64,000 nt of DNA from JAHJQZ01 sp963675235 (GCA_963675235.2 CAXXFU010000002.1:248001-312000), one strand, 5' to 3'; shown: positions 24,744 to 33,900, counted from the stretch's first letter. Notes: generated by a model from the letters alone, not told the origin. Numbers and translations are program-made.

Positions 24744-25889
24744 ATGGCTGCCCCATATGCCGTGCCCTTGCGCGGCGAGACGGGGAACGTCCCAGATCCG
24801 GCTGCGGGTGGCATGGCGCCGCCCGGGCTCGATGGCGTGCCGCGGGCAAACCATGCTCCCGCACCGCCCGCGCGCCGCGCGCGGCCTCCGCTTTATGCGG
24901 CGCTCGATCTTGGCACCAACAATTGCCGGCTGCTGATCGCTCGCCCGGTCGAGGGCGGCTTTCGCGTCATGGACGGGTTTACCCGCATTGTCCGGCTCGG
25001 GGAGGGGGTGTCGCGCACCGGCATGCTGTCCGAGACCGCCATGCAGCGGACCATAGAGGCGCTCCGGCACTGCCGCACCAAGATCGAGCATCATGCCCCG
25101 CGCAGCGTCCGGCTGATCGCCACCGAAGCATGCCGTTCCGCCGAGAATTCGCAGGCCTTCCTTGATCGCGTGCGCGATGAGGTCGGGCTCGATCTCGAGA
25201 TCGTCGACCGCCGCACCGAGGCGGAACTGGCGGTGACCGGCTGCGCCGATCTGATCGACAAGAAGGCCACTGGCGCGTTGATGTTCGACATCGGCGGCGG
25301 CTCTTCCGAGCTGGCCTGGCTCGATTTTCGTGGTGGACGCCCGAAAAAGCAGGGCCGCATGTCGGCGGCCATCCGCTCCTGGCAGTCGCTGCCGGTGGGA
25401 GTGGTGACCATTGCCGAAAAGTTCGGCGGCACCGACGTGACCCCGGAACGTTTCGAGGAAATGGTCGCTTATGTCTCGGGGCTGTTGTCCCAGTTCAAGG
25501 GACGCGACAAGCTCAAGGCGATGATCGCCTCCGAGCCGTTCCACCTGATCGGCACCTCGGGAACGGTGACGACACTGGCCGGGCTCCATCTCGGGCTCGA
25601 ACGCTATGATCGCGGCAAGGTCGACGGGCTGTGGATGCGTCGCGAGGACCTGATCGAGACGACGCGGGCTCTGGTCGGCATGAGCTACGAGCGCCGGGCC
25701 AGTCATCCGTGCATCGGCCACGACCGCGCCGATCTCGTCATTCCCGGCTGCGCCATCTTCGAGGCGATCCGTCGCGAATGGCCGACCGACAGGGTCAGGG
25801 TGGCCGATCGCGGCTTGCGCGAAGGCATGCTGATATCGTTGATGGATGCCGACCGCGCGGCGGCGGGACGCAGGGCGGGGCGGCGCTAG
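24744..25889 (+). CDS. Ppx/GppA-family exopolyphosphatase / pppGpp phosphohydrolase
   Basis: Members hydrolyse polyphosphate or the 5' phosphate of pppGpp. The ASKHA-fold protein has the phosphate-1 motif ALDLGTNNCRLLIARP, then ATEACRSAENS and the phosphate-2 motif MFDIGGGSSELAWL, and later IGTSGTVTTLAGLHLGL. An N-terminal tail of about 50 residues rich in Pro and Arg precedes the fold. I choose the ATG at 24744; GTG 24609 and ATG 24813 are alternatives. The rlmE gene follows the stop directly (TAGATG), so the two are probably co-transcribed, a pairing common in this order. Substrate preference cannot be decided from sequence. Confidence 0.88.
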   Translation: MAAPYAVPLRGETGNVPDPAAGGMAPPGLDGVPRANHAPAPPARRARPPLYAALDLGTNNCRLLIARPVEGGFRVMDGFTRIVRLGEGVSRTGMLSETAMQRTIEALRHCRTKIEHHAPRSVRLIATEACRSAENSQAFLDRVRDEVGLDLEIVDRRTEAELAVTGCADLIDKKATGALMFDIGGGSSELAWLDFRGGRPKKQGRMSAAIRSWQSLPVGVVTIAEKFGGTDVTPERFEEMVAYVSGLLSQFKGRDKLKAMIASEPFHLIGTSGTVTTLAGLHLGLERYDRGKVDGLWMRREDLIETTRALVGMSYERRASHPCIGHDRADLVIPGCAIFEAIRREWPTDRVRVADRGLREGMLISLMDADRAAAGRRAGRR

Positions 25890-26576
25890 ATGACAAAAGG
25901 CAAACGCAGCCGCGACGAGCGCTTCACCACGCGGGTGAAATCGGCCAAGGGGCGCAAGATTTCCTCGACGCTGTGGCTGCAGCGCCAGCTCAACGACCCG
26001 TATGTGAAGAAAGCGCGGGCCGAGGGGTTCCGGTCGCGGGCCGCATACAAGCTGGCGGAGATCGACGAGCGCCATCATCTTCTGAAGCCGGGAATGCGGG
26101 TGGTCGATCTCGGCTGCGCGCCCGGTGGCTGGCTGCAGGTGGCGGCAAAGGCCGTGGGCTCGACCGAGGAGAACCCGCTGATCGTCGGCATCGACTACCT
26201 CGATACCGATCCGGTGCCCGGAACCATCCTTTTGAAGAAGGACTTCAACGACCAGGACGCTCCGGAAGCGCTGATCGCGGCAATGGGCGGGCACAAGGCC
26301 GACATCGTTCTGTCCGACATGGCGGCGCCGACGACGGGCCACAAGGCCACCGACCATCTGCGCATCATCGCTCTTGTCGAACTGGCTGCCGATTTTGCCC
26401 GCCAGGTGCTGGCGCCGGACGGCATATTCATCGCCAAGGTCTTCCAGGGCGGCACCGAGCATGAGTTGCTGGCTGGTCTGAAGCGCGATTTTGCCACGAC
26501 GTTTCATGCCAAGCCCAAGGCCAGCCGCGCCGATTCCGCCGAAACCTACCTGGTGGCAAGAGGCTTCAGGGGCTAG
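25890..26576 (+). CDS. rlmE: 23S rRNA (uridine-2552 2'-O) methyltransferase RlmE/FtsJ
   Basis: RlmE methylates the 2'-oxygen of U2552 in the A loop of 23S rRNA using SAM, during late 50S assembly. The 228-residue protein has the FtsJ features: SRAAYKLAEIDERH with the first catalytic Lys, the SAM motif VVDLGCAPGGWLQVA, the DMAAPTTG block with the catalytic Asp, and the KVFQGG lysine. Its ATG follows the preceding stop without a gap. Its stop overlaps the stop of the convergent GST gene (CTAG shared). Length and motifs are normal. Confidence 0.95.
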   Translation: MTKGKRSRDERFTTRVKSAKGRKISSTLWLQRQLNDPYVKKARAEGFRSRAAYKLAEIDERHHLLKPGMRVVDLGCAPGGWLQVAAKAVGSTEENPLIVGIDYLDTDPVPGTILLKKDFNDQDAPEALIAAMGGHKADIVLSDMAAPTTGHKATDHLRIIALVELAADFARQVLAPDGIFIAKVFQGGTEHELLAGLKRDFATTFHAKPKASRADSAETYLVARGFRG

Positions 26577-27214
26577 TCCTCTCGCAGCTCCTCGTAGGAC
26601 ACCATGACATGTTCCTGGAAGGCGGGACGTTCGGCGAGGCGGCCATAATAGGCTGCAAGGCTCGGCAACGCCGCCCGCTCGATATCAATGTCGAAATAGC
26701 GATAGAACACATGCCCGAACTGGATATCGGCCAGGGTCAGTGTGTCGCCGACCAGGAAATCATGTTCGCCGAGCCGGGCTTCGGCGATGTTAAGCTTGTC
26801 CTCGAAATCGATCACGGCCGCGCGGATGGCATCAGGGTCCCGTTGGGACGGGGGCGTGCGGACAAAGCGCCAGAACACCGGGCCGGTGAACCTCATGGCG
26901 ATGTTGATCTTGGACCATTCCGCCCAACGGTCGATCTCGGTCCGCGCCATGAGATCGACCGGCCAGAAAGCTTCGTCGGCATAGCGGTTGCACAAATAGC
27001 GCAGGATCGCGCCTGTTTCCCACAAAGGCGGATTGTCGCCGTCCTGCAGGACCGGGATGGTCCGGTTCGGGTTGAGGGCGAAAAATGCGTCTGTCTCGGT
27101 TCCGCCGTGACGATGACCGACATCGTGGCGCTCATAGGCAAGGCCCAGTTCTCCGACGCACCACATCAGGGCTTGGACATTGGACGAGGTCTTTCGGCCC
27201 CAGATCGTCAGCAT
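26573..27214 (-). CDS. Glutathione S-transferase family protein
   Basis: The 213-residue soluble protein has an N-terminal thioredoxin-like domain (WGRKTSSNVQALMWCVGELGLAYE, then NPNRTIPVLQDGDNPPLWETGAILRYL with the cis-proline and the ES/ET glutathione contact). An all-helical C-terminal domain follows (TLADIQFGHVFYRYFDID). It probably conjugates or reduces electrophiles with glutathione. It is the last gene of a minus-strand series regulator-methyltransferase-MFS-GST, 58 bases after the MFS gene, which suggests a detoxification role. Confidence 0.9.
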   Translation of the reverse strand: MLTIWGRKTSSNVQALMWCVGELGLAYERHDVGHRHGGTETDAFFALNPNRTIPVLQDGDNPPLWETGAILRYLCNRYADEAFWPVDLMARTEIDRWAEWSKINIAMRFTGPVFWRFVRTPPSQRDPDAIRAAVIDFEDKLNIAEARLGEHDFLVGDTLTLADIQFGHVFYRYFDIDIERAALPSLAAYYGRLAERPAFQEHVMVSYEELRED

Positions 27215-27272
27215 TGATGTCTCCGGACGGATTGAGGATCGGAGACCCGTACCTCAGGACTGTGCCGGATCA

Positions 27273-28706
27273 TCATTCTTCCACCGCAGCGGCGTCGTGC
27301 CGGCGTTTTCTTTCACGCTTCTCCAATTGCCCGGACACATCGGCGGCGGCGTCCCGCGATATCGACAGGAACGGCAGGAAGGCGAAGGCGGAGACGATGC
27401 CGACGACAAAGAAGCTGACGTGGAAATCGGTGACGCGGATCTCTCCGCCGCCGAGGTTGGCCAGGATTTCGAGCGTCGCACCGCCCACCGCAATGCCGAC
27501 AGCAAAACTCAATTGCTGGAAGACGCTGGTGATGGCGGTGGCCTGCGAAGTCTGCTCTTCGGACACATCGGCAAAACCGAGCGCATTAATGCCGGTGAAG
27601 AAGGTTGAGCGGACGATGCCCGACACGAACAATATGATGACCATCAGGAAGGCCGGTGTCGCCTTGTCGAACAGGCCGAGTGCCGCGAGCAATGCCGCCG
27701 ACAACAAGGTCATGGACAGCGACACGCCGCGGAAACCGAAGCGGGCAAAGACCGCCGGTGCGATGAACTTGGCAAGGATTGCGCCGGCCGCCGAATAGAA
27801 CGTGATCAGGCCGGCATCGAACGGGCTCAGCCCGAACCCCAATTGCAGCATCAGCGGCAGCAGGAACGGCACCGCCCCGATGCCGATGCGGAACAGCGAT
27901 CCACCGATCAGGGCGGTTCGAAACAATGGCAGGGCAAACAGCTTGAGATCGAGCAGCGGGTGCTCGGCTCGCCTTGCATGCAGGATATAGATGAGGCCGG
28001 CGAGCAATCCGACCGTTCCGGTCACCAGCCCGACGATTGGAGGAAGCGCCGGCAGGCTGATCACGGAGAAGCCGAGAAGCAGGCCGGAAAAGGCCAGGCC
28101 GGCCAGAACGAAGCCGGGCCAGTCCATTGGGCGTATGTTCTGGGCAGTGACCTGCGGCAGCACGAGACTTGCGGCCACGATTCCGGCAAGGCCGATGGGG
28201 ACATTTATGTAGAAGATCCAGTGCCAGCTCAGATAGGTGGTCAGAAAGCCGCCGAGAGGCGGGCCGACCAGTGGCCCGACCAGGGCCGGCACCGTCAGCC
28301 AGGACATGGCGTTGACCAGTTGATTGCGTGGCGTGGCGCGGACCAGCACCAGGCGGGCTAGGGGCGTCATCAGGGCGCCACCCATGCCCTGCAGGAAGCG
28401 CGAGGCGACGAAGGTCTCAAGCGAAAAAGATAGCGAACAGGCGATCGATCCGAGCACGAAGACAAGGATTGACCAGCGGAAGACATTCTTGGCGCCGAAC
28501 CGGTCGGCCATCCAGCCCGAAACGGGAATGAAGATGGCCAGCGCCACCAGATAGGTGGTCATGGCCAGTTTGAGTGCGACCGGCTCGGTGCCGATGTCGC
28601 GCGCGATGGCAGGCAGCGCCGTTGCAGTGACGGTCGAATCCATCATCTGCATGAAAAGGGCAATGGCTAGGACGAGCGGGACGGCCCGGTTCACGAGAGG
28701 CTTCAC
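27273..28706 (-). CDS. MFS drug exporter, DHA2 (EmrB/QacA) family
   Basis: This is a proton-driven multidrug efflux pump of the inner membrane with about 14 predicted segments. Visible signatures are MQMMDSTVTATALPAIARDIG in the first segment, the motif A region GWMADRFGAKNVF, and the motif C-like stretch LVGPLVGPPLGGFL. A longer frame extends upstream to 29102, but those residues are a shadow of the methyltransferase gene. The GTG at 28706 (VKPLVNRAVPLV) is taken as the start, giving about 477 residues. It lies in line with the regulator at 29726-30208. Confidence 0.9.
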   Translation of the reverse strand: MKPLVNRAVPLVLAIALFMQMMDSTVTATALPAIARDIGTEPVALKLAMTTYLVALAIFIPVSGWMADRFGAKNVFRWSILVFVLGSIACSLSFSLETFVASRFLQGMGGALMTPLARLVLVRATPRNQLVNAMSWLTVPALVGPLVGPPLGGFLTTYLSWHWIFYINVPIGLAGIVAASLVLPQVTAQNIRPMDWPGFVLAGLAFSGLLLGFSVISLPALPPIVGLVTGTVGLLAGLIYILHARRAEHPLLDLKLFALPLFRTALIGGSLFRIGIGAVPFLLPLMLQLGFGLSPFDAGLITFYSAAGAILAKFIAPAVFARFGFRGVSLSMTLLSAALLAALGLFDKATPAFLMVIILFVSGIVRSTFFTGINALGFADVSEEQTSQATAITSVFQQLSFAVGIAVGGATLEILANLGGGEIRVTDFHVSFFVVGIVSAFAFLPFLSISRDAAADVSGQLEKRERKRRHDAAAVEE

Positions 28707-28845
28707 AATGGGTGGATCAAGGAATTGCCGCCACGCTAGCACGCCGAAGTGCGTTTGTCGCTTGCGGTGCCGCCAATATGACCGAACCGCACAGTGATGG
28801 TGGGGACAAGCCGCCGGCGGACACCTTGCCCGCCGGCGCCGGAGG

Positions 28846-29724
28846 TCAGCCGATCTTGTCGGCGACGACGATGCGTTCGATCTCGAGGATGTTGAGATCG
28901 CGGCCGGTCGGGGTGAAATAGCGCCTGCGATGATCGGCGGCGCCGACATCCTCGACCTCGCGCCAGCCATAGGGGGCGATGAAACTGTCGATCTCGTCGG
29001 GTGCCATTCCGAAATGCCAGATTCTGGCGCCCTCGACCATGTTGCGGTAGATGCGTCTGGCGCCGTGCATGGCCGATCCGGCGATGAAGTCCTTGAGGAC
29101 ATAGGTGAAAACCAGCCGGGATCCCGGCGCCGCCTTGGCCAGGAAATCCATGGTTTTTCGCACTGCCGGCTCGCTCAGGTATTGCGTTACGCCTTCCCAG
29201 ACGAAAAGCGTCGGCGCCGCCGCGTCGTAGCCGGCGTCGGTCAGAACCTTGCCAAGATCGACAGTTTCGAAATCGACCGGCAGGAGCGTAAGACCGGCGG
29301 GAACGCCACCCGCCCGTTCGAGCGCTGTCCGCTTGTCGGCGATGTTTTCCGGCAGGTCGATCTCGAAGCTCGGCACGCCGGCGGGCAAGGCGAAGCGGAT
29401 GCCGCGCGTGTCGAAGCCGGCACCGAGGATAACGATTGCGCCGATACCCTCGGCCACGGCCTTGGCAGCAACGTCATCGATGAAGCGCTTTCGGGCGAGG
29501 ATGCTGCCCCAGACGCCCGGGCCCTTGGCCTCGGAGATGGCGTAGAGTGCGGCGGACAGCGGTTTGAACCGGCACAGGCCGGCGTACATCTTGCCGGCGC
29601 CACTCAACAGCGAAGCGGCCTTGGCGTCGTCGACGATGCGCTCCTTGGCGGGCAAATATTGTTCGGCGGCCGCAACGATCATGGGACCGAGTGCGGTCTG
29701 GGCGGTTTTGCTGGTGGCGGCCAT
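28846..29724 (-). CDS. Class I SAM-dependent methyltransferase (LCMT/TIGR00027-like)
   Basis: The 292-residue protein belongs to the leucine-carboxyl-methyltransferase-like group. It has RKRFIDDVAAKAVAEG, the SAM motif IVILGAGFDTRGIRFALP, then FEIDLPENIADKR and LFVWEGVTQYLSEPAV. The family includes actinobacterial and proteobacterial O-methyltransferases of secondary metabolism, most with unknown substrates. It starts one base before the stop of the regulator gene, on the same strand, so it is probably co-transcribed with it. Confidence 0.85.
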   Translation of the reverse strand: MAATSKTAQTALGPMIVAAAEQYLPAKERIVDDAKAASLLSGAGKMYAGLCRFKPLSAALYAISEAKGPGVWGSILARKRFIDDVAAKAVAEGIGAIVILGAGFDTRGIRFALPAGVPSFEIDLPENIADKRTALERAGGVPAGLTLLPVDFETVDLGKVLTDAGYDAAAPTLFVWEGVTQYLSEPAVRKTMDFLAKAAPGSRLVFTYVLKDFIAGSAMHGARRIYRNMVEGARIWHFGMAPDEIDSFIAPYGWREVEDVGAADHRRRYFTPTGRDLNILEIERIVVADKIG

Positions 29725-29725
29725 G

Positions 29726-30208
29726 TCATGGCTCCTTGTCTCGATGCGGGGGAGGCGCCGACGCGAAAACGTCGTGCAGCCAGGAAAAGGCGTCGCGCGT
29801 CAGCTCGAGCCGCCGCGTGCGGTCGTTTTGCGGGCCGAGCAGAGCAATCCCGTCTTCGGCCATGTGCCGGAAGGAGGCGAGGGAGGCGATCTTGATACGG
29901 ATCACCGCTTCCCAGGCATCTTCCTCGATGCGGTAGTAGCGCTGGCGCTTGCCGCGGCGCGTGACGATGCCGATCATCCTGACCGAGGTCAGAAGCTTGA
30001 GATTGGTCGATAGCGAGGCGCGGCTGGCGCCGATGGCCTCGGCGATCTCGTCGGCGGTCTGCTCCGCCGGCTCGCACACCATCAGCCAGCCGAGAATGCG
30101 TCCGGCGATGAGCGGCAGGCTGCCGACATCGGAAAGGCGCAGGGCGAACCTTTCGACCCAGTCGAGGATTTCGGCATCGGTCGGGTTCTTGTCGGATGAT
30201 GTCGCCAA
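29726..30208 (-). CDS. GbsR/MarR-family transcriptional regulator
   Basis: The 160-residue winged helix-turn-helix protein resembles GbsR-type repressors: LSDVGSLPLIAGRILGWLMV, then AEQTADEIAEAIGASRASLSTNLKLLTSVRMI (the recognition helix region), and a basic wing (TRRGKRQRYYRI). The start is a TTG preceded by AAGGAAA. It is the first gene of a minus-strand series and faces a divergent ABC exporter. A perfect 8+2+8 palindrome lies 19 bases upstream of its start, the expected place for an autoregulatory operator. Confidence 0.85.
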   Translation of the reverse strand: MATSSDKNPTDAEILDWVERFALRLSDVGSLPLIAGRILGWLMVCEPAEQTADEIAEAIGASRASLSTNLKLLTSVRMIGIVTRRGKRQRYYRIEEDAWEAVIRIKIASLASFRHMAEDGIALLGPQNDRTRRLELTRDAFSWLHDVFASAPPPHRDKEP

Positions 30209-30226
30209 TTTCGTTTCCTTCGGTTA

Positions 30227-30244
30227 ATTCAGTTGTAACTGAAT
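30227..30244. promoter_or_regulatory. Palindromic operator candidate between the regulator and the ABC exporter
   Basis: The sequence ATTCAGTTGTAACTGAAT is a perfect inverted repeat with 8-base arms and a 2-base centre. It is AT-rich within GC-rich DNA and lies between the divergent regulator (start 30208, minus) and ABC exporter (start 30387, plus). A dimeric GbsR/MarR protein would fit it. The link to this regulator is inference. Confidence 0.65.
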
Positions 30245-30386
30245 AAACTATAGCTAGTGAAACGAGCGATGGGATTCAAGCGGCGTCAACTGCGACAAAC
30301 TTGACCTGGTCGCTCTCAACACCTATCTGCGCTGCTCCGCAGAATGATTTACGGCCCACCTGTCACCGAGCAAGGAAGGGTGCCGC

Positions 30387-31313
30387 ATGGCCTCCGTGAT
30401 TTCCGTTCAATCGCTGTCAAAAACCTACAAGGGCGGCTTCAAGGCGCTCGACGATGTCAGCCTCGAAGTCGAGGAAGGCGAGATCCTTGCGCTTCTCGGG
30501 CCCAATGGCGCCGGCAAGACGACACTCATCTCGATCGTGTGCGGCACAGTCAGCCCGAGTTCGGGCACGGTGACAGTTGCCGGCCATGACATCATCTCCG
30601 GCTATCGCCATACCCGCAGCACCATCGGCATGGTCGCCCAAGAGATTGCCCTCGATATCTTCGAGTCGGTGTGGAACACGGTGAAGTTCTCGCGCGGACT
30701 GTTCGGCAAGGCGCCGGACGATGCCCTGATCGAACGGGTGCTCAAGGACCTGTCGCTCTGGGACAAGAAGGACACCAGGATTCAGGCCCTGTCCGGCGGC
30801 ATGAAACGCCGGGTCGAGATCGCCAAGGCACTGGTGCACGAGCCACAAGTGCTGTTCCTCGATGAACCGACCGCCGGCGTCGATGTCGAACTCAGGAAGG
30901 ACATGTGGGATCTGGTCCGGCGCCTCCGCGCTGGCGGCGTCACCATCATCCTCACCACCCACTACATCGAGGAAGCCGAGGAGATGGCCGACCGGATCGG
31001 CGTCATCAACAACGGCAAGATGATCCTTATCGAGAAAAAGTCAGAATTGCTCAGAAAGCTGGGCAAAAAGCAGCTGTTCATCCAGTTGCATGAGCCGCTC
31101 GATACGCTTCCGGATACGGTCCGGCGCGATGGGCTGGCGCTCAGCGACGACAAGCGCATGCTGGTCTTCGACTACGACACCAAGGCCGAGCATACCGGCA
31201 TCACCAAACTGCTGGCGGATGTGCGCGATGCCGGCATCGCCTTCAACGACCTCGAAACGCGCCAGTCCTCGCTCGAGGACATCTTCGTTGGCCTGGTGGG
31301 AGAAGACAAATGA
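30387..31313 (+). CDS. ABC exporter ATP-binding protein (DrrA-like)
   Basis: The 308-residue ATPase drives an ABC-2 type exporter. It has Walker A GPNGAGKTT, the signature LSGGMKRRVEIAKAL, Walker B VLFLDEPTAGVD and the H-loop TTHYIEEAEEMADR. A C-terminal extension resembles the DrrA/NodI type. A GGAAGGG site precedes the ATG. The permease gene overlaps its stop by 4 bases. It is divergent from the GbsR/MarR-type regulator and may be controlled by the palindrome between them. The substrate is unknown; drug or polysaccharide export are both typical. Confidence 0.93.
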   Translation: MASVISVQSLSKTYKGGFKALDDVSLEVEEGEILALLGPNGAGKTTLISIVCGTVSPSSGTVTVAGHDIISGYRHTRSTIGMVAQEIALDIFESVWNTVKFSRGLFGKAPDDALIERVLKDLSLWDKKDTRIQALSGGMKRRVEIAKALVHEPQVLFLDEPTAGVDVELRKDMWDLVRRLRAGGVTIILTTHYIEEAEEMADRIGVINNGKMILIEKKSELLRKLGKKQLFIQLHEPLDTLPDTVRRDGLALSDDKRMLVFDYDTKAEHTGITKLLADVRDAGIAFNDLETRQSSLEDIFVGLVGEDK

Positions 31314-32071
31314 ACCATCGCGCCATAATCGCCATCTATTCCCATGAAATGGCTCGCACAATCCGCACCTGGATGCAGTCCGTTCTCGCCCCTGTCATTT
31401 CGACATCGCTCTATTTCATCGTCTTCGGCGCCGCCATCGGCTCGCGTATCCAGGAGGTCGACGGCGTTGCCTACGGCGCCTTCATCGTGCCCGGACTGGT
31501 GATGATGTCGCTGTTGATGCTGTCGGTGACCAATGCCGCCGTCGGCATCTATTTCCCCAAATTCACCGGCACGATACGCGAATACCTGTCGGCGCCGGTC
31601 TCGCCGCTCGAGATGGCCATCGGCTTCGTCGGTGCAGCGGCCACCAAGTCGATCGTCATCGGCGCCATCATTCTGGTCACAGCCCGGTTCTTCGTGCCCT
31701 ACGAGATCGAACACCCGATCTGGATGTTCGCCTTCCTCGTGCTGACCGCCGTCACCTTCTCGATGTTCGGCTTCATTCTCGGCATCTGGGCCGACGGGTT
31801 CGAACAGCTCAACCTCGTGCCGATGCTGCTGATCACGCCGCTGGCCTTCCTTGGCGGCAGTTTCTATTCGATCGCCAGCCTTCCGCCGCTGTGGCAGACA
31901 GTGTCGCTGTTCAATCCGGTCGTCTACCTCATTTCGGGCTTCCGTTGGGCCTTCTACGGGATATCGGACGTCAACATCGCCATCAGCCTCGGCGCGGTGG
32001 CGCTGTTCATGCTGGCATGCCTTGCCGCCATCACCTGGATCTTCAGCACCGGCTGGCGGATCAAGCCGTAA
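31310..32071 (+). CDS. ABC-2 type exporter permease
   Basis: The 253-residue membrane protein has six predicted segments and the ABC-2 family patterns: SVLAPVISTSLYFIVFGAAIGSRI in the first, then YGAFIVPGLVMMSLLMLSV, and a conserved loop LAFLGGSFYSIASLPPLWQTVSLFNPVVYLISGFRWAFYG. It is coupled to the ATPase by a 4-base overlap and would form a homodimer with two ATPase subunits. Confidence 0.92.
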   Translation: MNHRAIIAIYSHEMARTIRTWMQSVLAPVISTSLYFIVFGAAIGSRIQEVDGVAYGAFIVPGLVMMSLLMLSVTNAAVGIYFPKFTGTIREYLSAPVSPLEMAIGFVGAAATKSIVIGAIILVTARFFVPYEIEHPIWMFAFLVLTAVTFSMFGFILGIWADGFEQLNLVPMLLITPLAFLGGSFYSIASLPPLWQTVSLFNPVVYLISGFRWAFYGISDVNIAISLGAVALFMLACLAAITWIFSTGWRIKP

Positions 32072-32112
32072 GGCCCGGGCTTTTCGGATAAGCCTGCCGA
32101 AGGCACATCGGA

Positions 32113-32215
32113 ATTCCCGCGCAAGCGGGAATCCAGCGGCGAGGCGTCTGCCGAGCGCAAGACTCCTTTCGCGCGCAGGACCGCGCGCTGCTGGATTCCG
32201 GATCAGGTCCGGAAT
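32113..32215. repeat. REP-like palindromic element
   Basis: Two perfect hairpins, ATTCCCGC/GCGGGAAT (32113-32132, 4-base loop) and ATTCCGGA/TCCGGAAT (32195-32215, 5-base loop), lie in a 326-base gap between the exporter and guaB. GGAATCCAGC and GCTGGATTCC also form an outer inverted pair. Such composite palindromes are widespread dispersed repeats in rhizobial genomes. It may also act as a terminator for the exporter operon. The remaining bases of the gap hold no gene. Confidence 0.7.
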
Positions 32216-32397
32216 GACGATGTGGGCGAGGCGGTCCTGTTGGACAAAACGCCCGCACAACCCCCGGTCTGACGGCTTTGCAAATCCGAACGCGCGTGGT
32301 ATTGGCCCGTGCCAACCAGCAGCCGCCCGAGTCTTTTCGTACGCGCGGCGCGTTCACTTCATTTTCGAGTCTTTCAGGCGCACGAAAGGGTTTGGCC

Positions 32398-33900
32398 GTG
32401 GCCAAGATCATCACATCCATTACAGGCGAGGCGGCACTCACGTTCGACGACGTGCTCCTGCAGCCTGCGCGCTCCGAAGTCATGCCGGGCGAGGCCGATA
32501 TCCGCACCCGCGTCACCAAGGACATCGAGCTCAATCTGCCGATCCTCAGCTCGGCCATGGACACGGTCACCGAGGCGCCGATGGCGATTGCCATGGCCCA
32601 GGCCGGCGGCATGGGCGTCATCCACCGCAACCTCAGCGAGGAGCGCCAGGCCGAGGAAGTCCGGCTGGTCAAATCGTTTGAATCCGGCATGGTGGTCAAT
32701 CCGATCACCATTGGTCCCGAGGCGACGCTGGCCGACGCGCTGGACCTGATGACCAAGGCCAAGATCTCCGGCATTCCCGTGGTCGAGAATGGCGGCACCG
32801 GCGGGCGTGCCACCGGCAAGCTTGTCGGCATTCTCACCAACCGCGACGTCCGCTTCGCCTCCGACCCGAACCAGAAGGTCTACGAGCTGATGACGCGCGA
32901 CAATCTCGTGACGGTGCGCGAGGGTGTCAGCCAGAGCGATGCCAAGCGGTTGCTGCACCAGAACCGCATCGAGAAGCTGCTGGTCGTCGACGCCGACCGC
33001 AACTGCATCGGCCTGATCACCGTCAAGGACATGGAAAAGGCCGTCGCCCATCCCAACGCCATCAAGGACGCACAGGGGCGCCTGCGCGTCGCCGCCGCAT
33101 CGACGGTTGGCGACAAGGGCTACGAGCGCTCGCTCAAGCTCATCGAAGCCGGCGTCGATCTGCTGGTGATCGATACCGCCCATGGCCATTCGGTCCATGT
33201 CGCCGACGTCGTCACACGCATCAAGAAGGAATCCAACGCCGTCCGCATCGTTGCCGGCAATGTCGCCACGGCTGAAGCGACCAAGGCGTTGATTGATGCC
33301 GGCGCCGATGCCATCAAGGTCGGCATTGGACCAGGCTCGATCTGCACCACCCGCGTCGTCGCCGGCGTCGGCGTGCCTCAACTCGCCGCCGTCATGGCTT
33401 CGGCCGAGGAAGCGGACAAGCACGACGTGCCGGTCATCGCCGATGGTGGCATCAAGTTCTCCGGCGACCTTGCCAAGGCGCTGGCCGGTGGTGCCTCCGC
33501 CGCCATGGTCGGCTCGCTCCTCGCCGGTACCGACGAAAGCCCGGGCGAGGTCTACCTGTACCAGGGGCGCTCGTACAAATCCTATCGCGGCATGGGGTCT
33601 GTCGGCGCCATGGCGCGCGGCTCGGCCGATCGCTATTTCCAGGCCGAGGTCAGCGACAGCCTGAAGCTCGTGCCCGAGGGTATCGAGGGCCAGGTGCCTT
33701 ACAAGGGACCGGCTGGAAACGTGCTGCACCAACTCGCTGGCGGCCTCAGGGCTGCCATGGGCTATACCGGATCGGCCGATCTCAAGATCTTTCGCGAAAC
33801 GGCGACCTTCGTGCGCATTTCTGGAGCGGGCCTGAGCGAAAGCCATGTGCACGACGTCTCGATCACCCGCGAGCCGCCCAACTACCGCGCCGGCAGCTGA
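32398..33900 (+). CDS. guaB: Inosine-5'-monophosphate dehydrogenase
   Basis: GuaB oxidises IMP to XMP with NAD+, the committed step to GMP. The 500-residue protein has ALTFDDVLLQPARSEV at the start, two CBS domains in the middle (about 95-210), and the catalytic loop GPGSICTTRVVAGVGVPQ with the active-site cysteine. The flap and C-terminal GMGSVGAMARGSADRY block follow. The GTG at 32398 (VAKIITSITGEAA) after CGAAAGGG is preferred over an in-frame start 120 bases upstream that falls near the repeat. guaA lies about 6 kb downstream. Confidence 0.95.
   Translation: MAKIITSITGEAALTFDDVLLQPARSEVMPGEADIRTRVTKDIELNLPILSSAMDTVTEAPMAIAMAQAGGMGVIHRNLSEERQAEEVRLVKSFESGMVVNPITIGPEATLADALDLMTKAKISGIPVVENGGTGGRATGKLVGILTNRDVRFASDPNQKVYELMTRDNLVTVREGVSQSDAKRLLHQNRIEKLLVVDADRNCIGLITVKDMEKAVAHPNAIKDAQGRLRVAAASTVGDKGYERSLKLIEAGVDLLVIDTAHGHSVHVADVVTRIKKESNAVRIVAGNVATAEATKALIDAGADAIKVGIGPGSICTTRVVAGVGVPQLAAVMASAEEADKHDVPVIADGGIKFSGDLAKALAGGASAAMVGSLLAGTDESPGEVYLYQGRSYKSYRGMGSVGAMARGSADRYFQAEVSDSLKLVPEGIEGQVPYKGPAGNVLHQLAGGLRAAMGYTGSADLKIFRETATFVRISGAGLSESHVHDVSITREPPNYRAGS

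Noticed and set aside
24627..26507. A 626-residue open frame on the minus strand opposite ppx/gppA and rlmE
   Set aside because: It is antisense to two clearly conserved genes, is rich in Arg, Gly and His as GC-rich shadow frames are, and shows no family motif.
28707..29102. N-terminal extension of the MFS exporter frame
   Set aside because: The added 132 residues are Ser, Arg and Pro rich and read antisense-like through the methyltransferase gene in another frame; similarity to exporters starts only near 28706.
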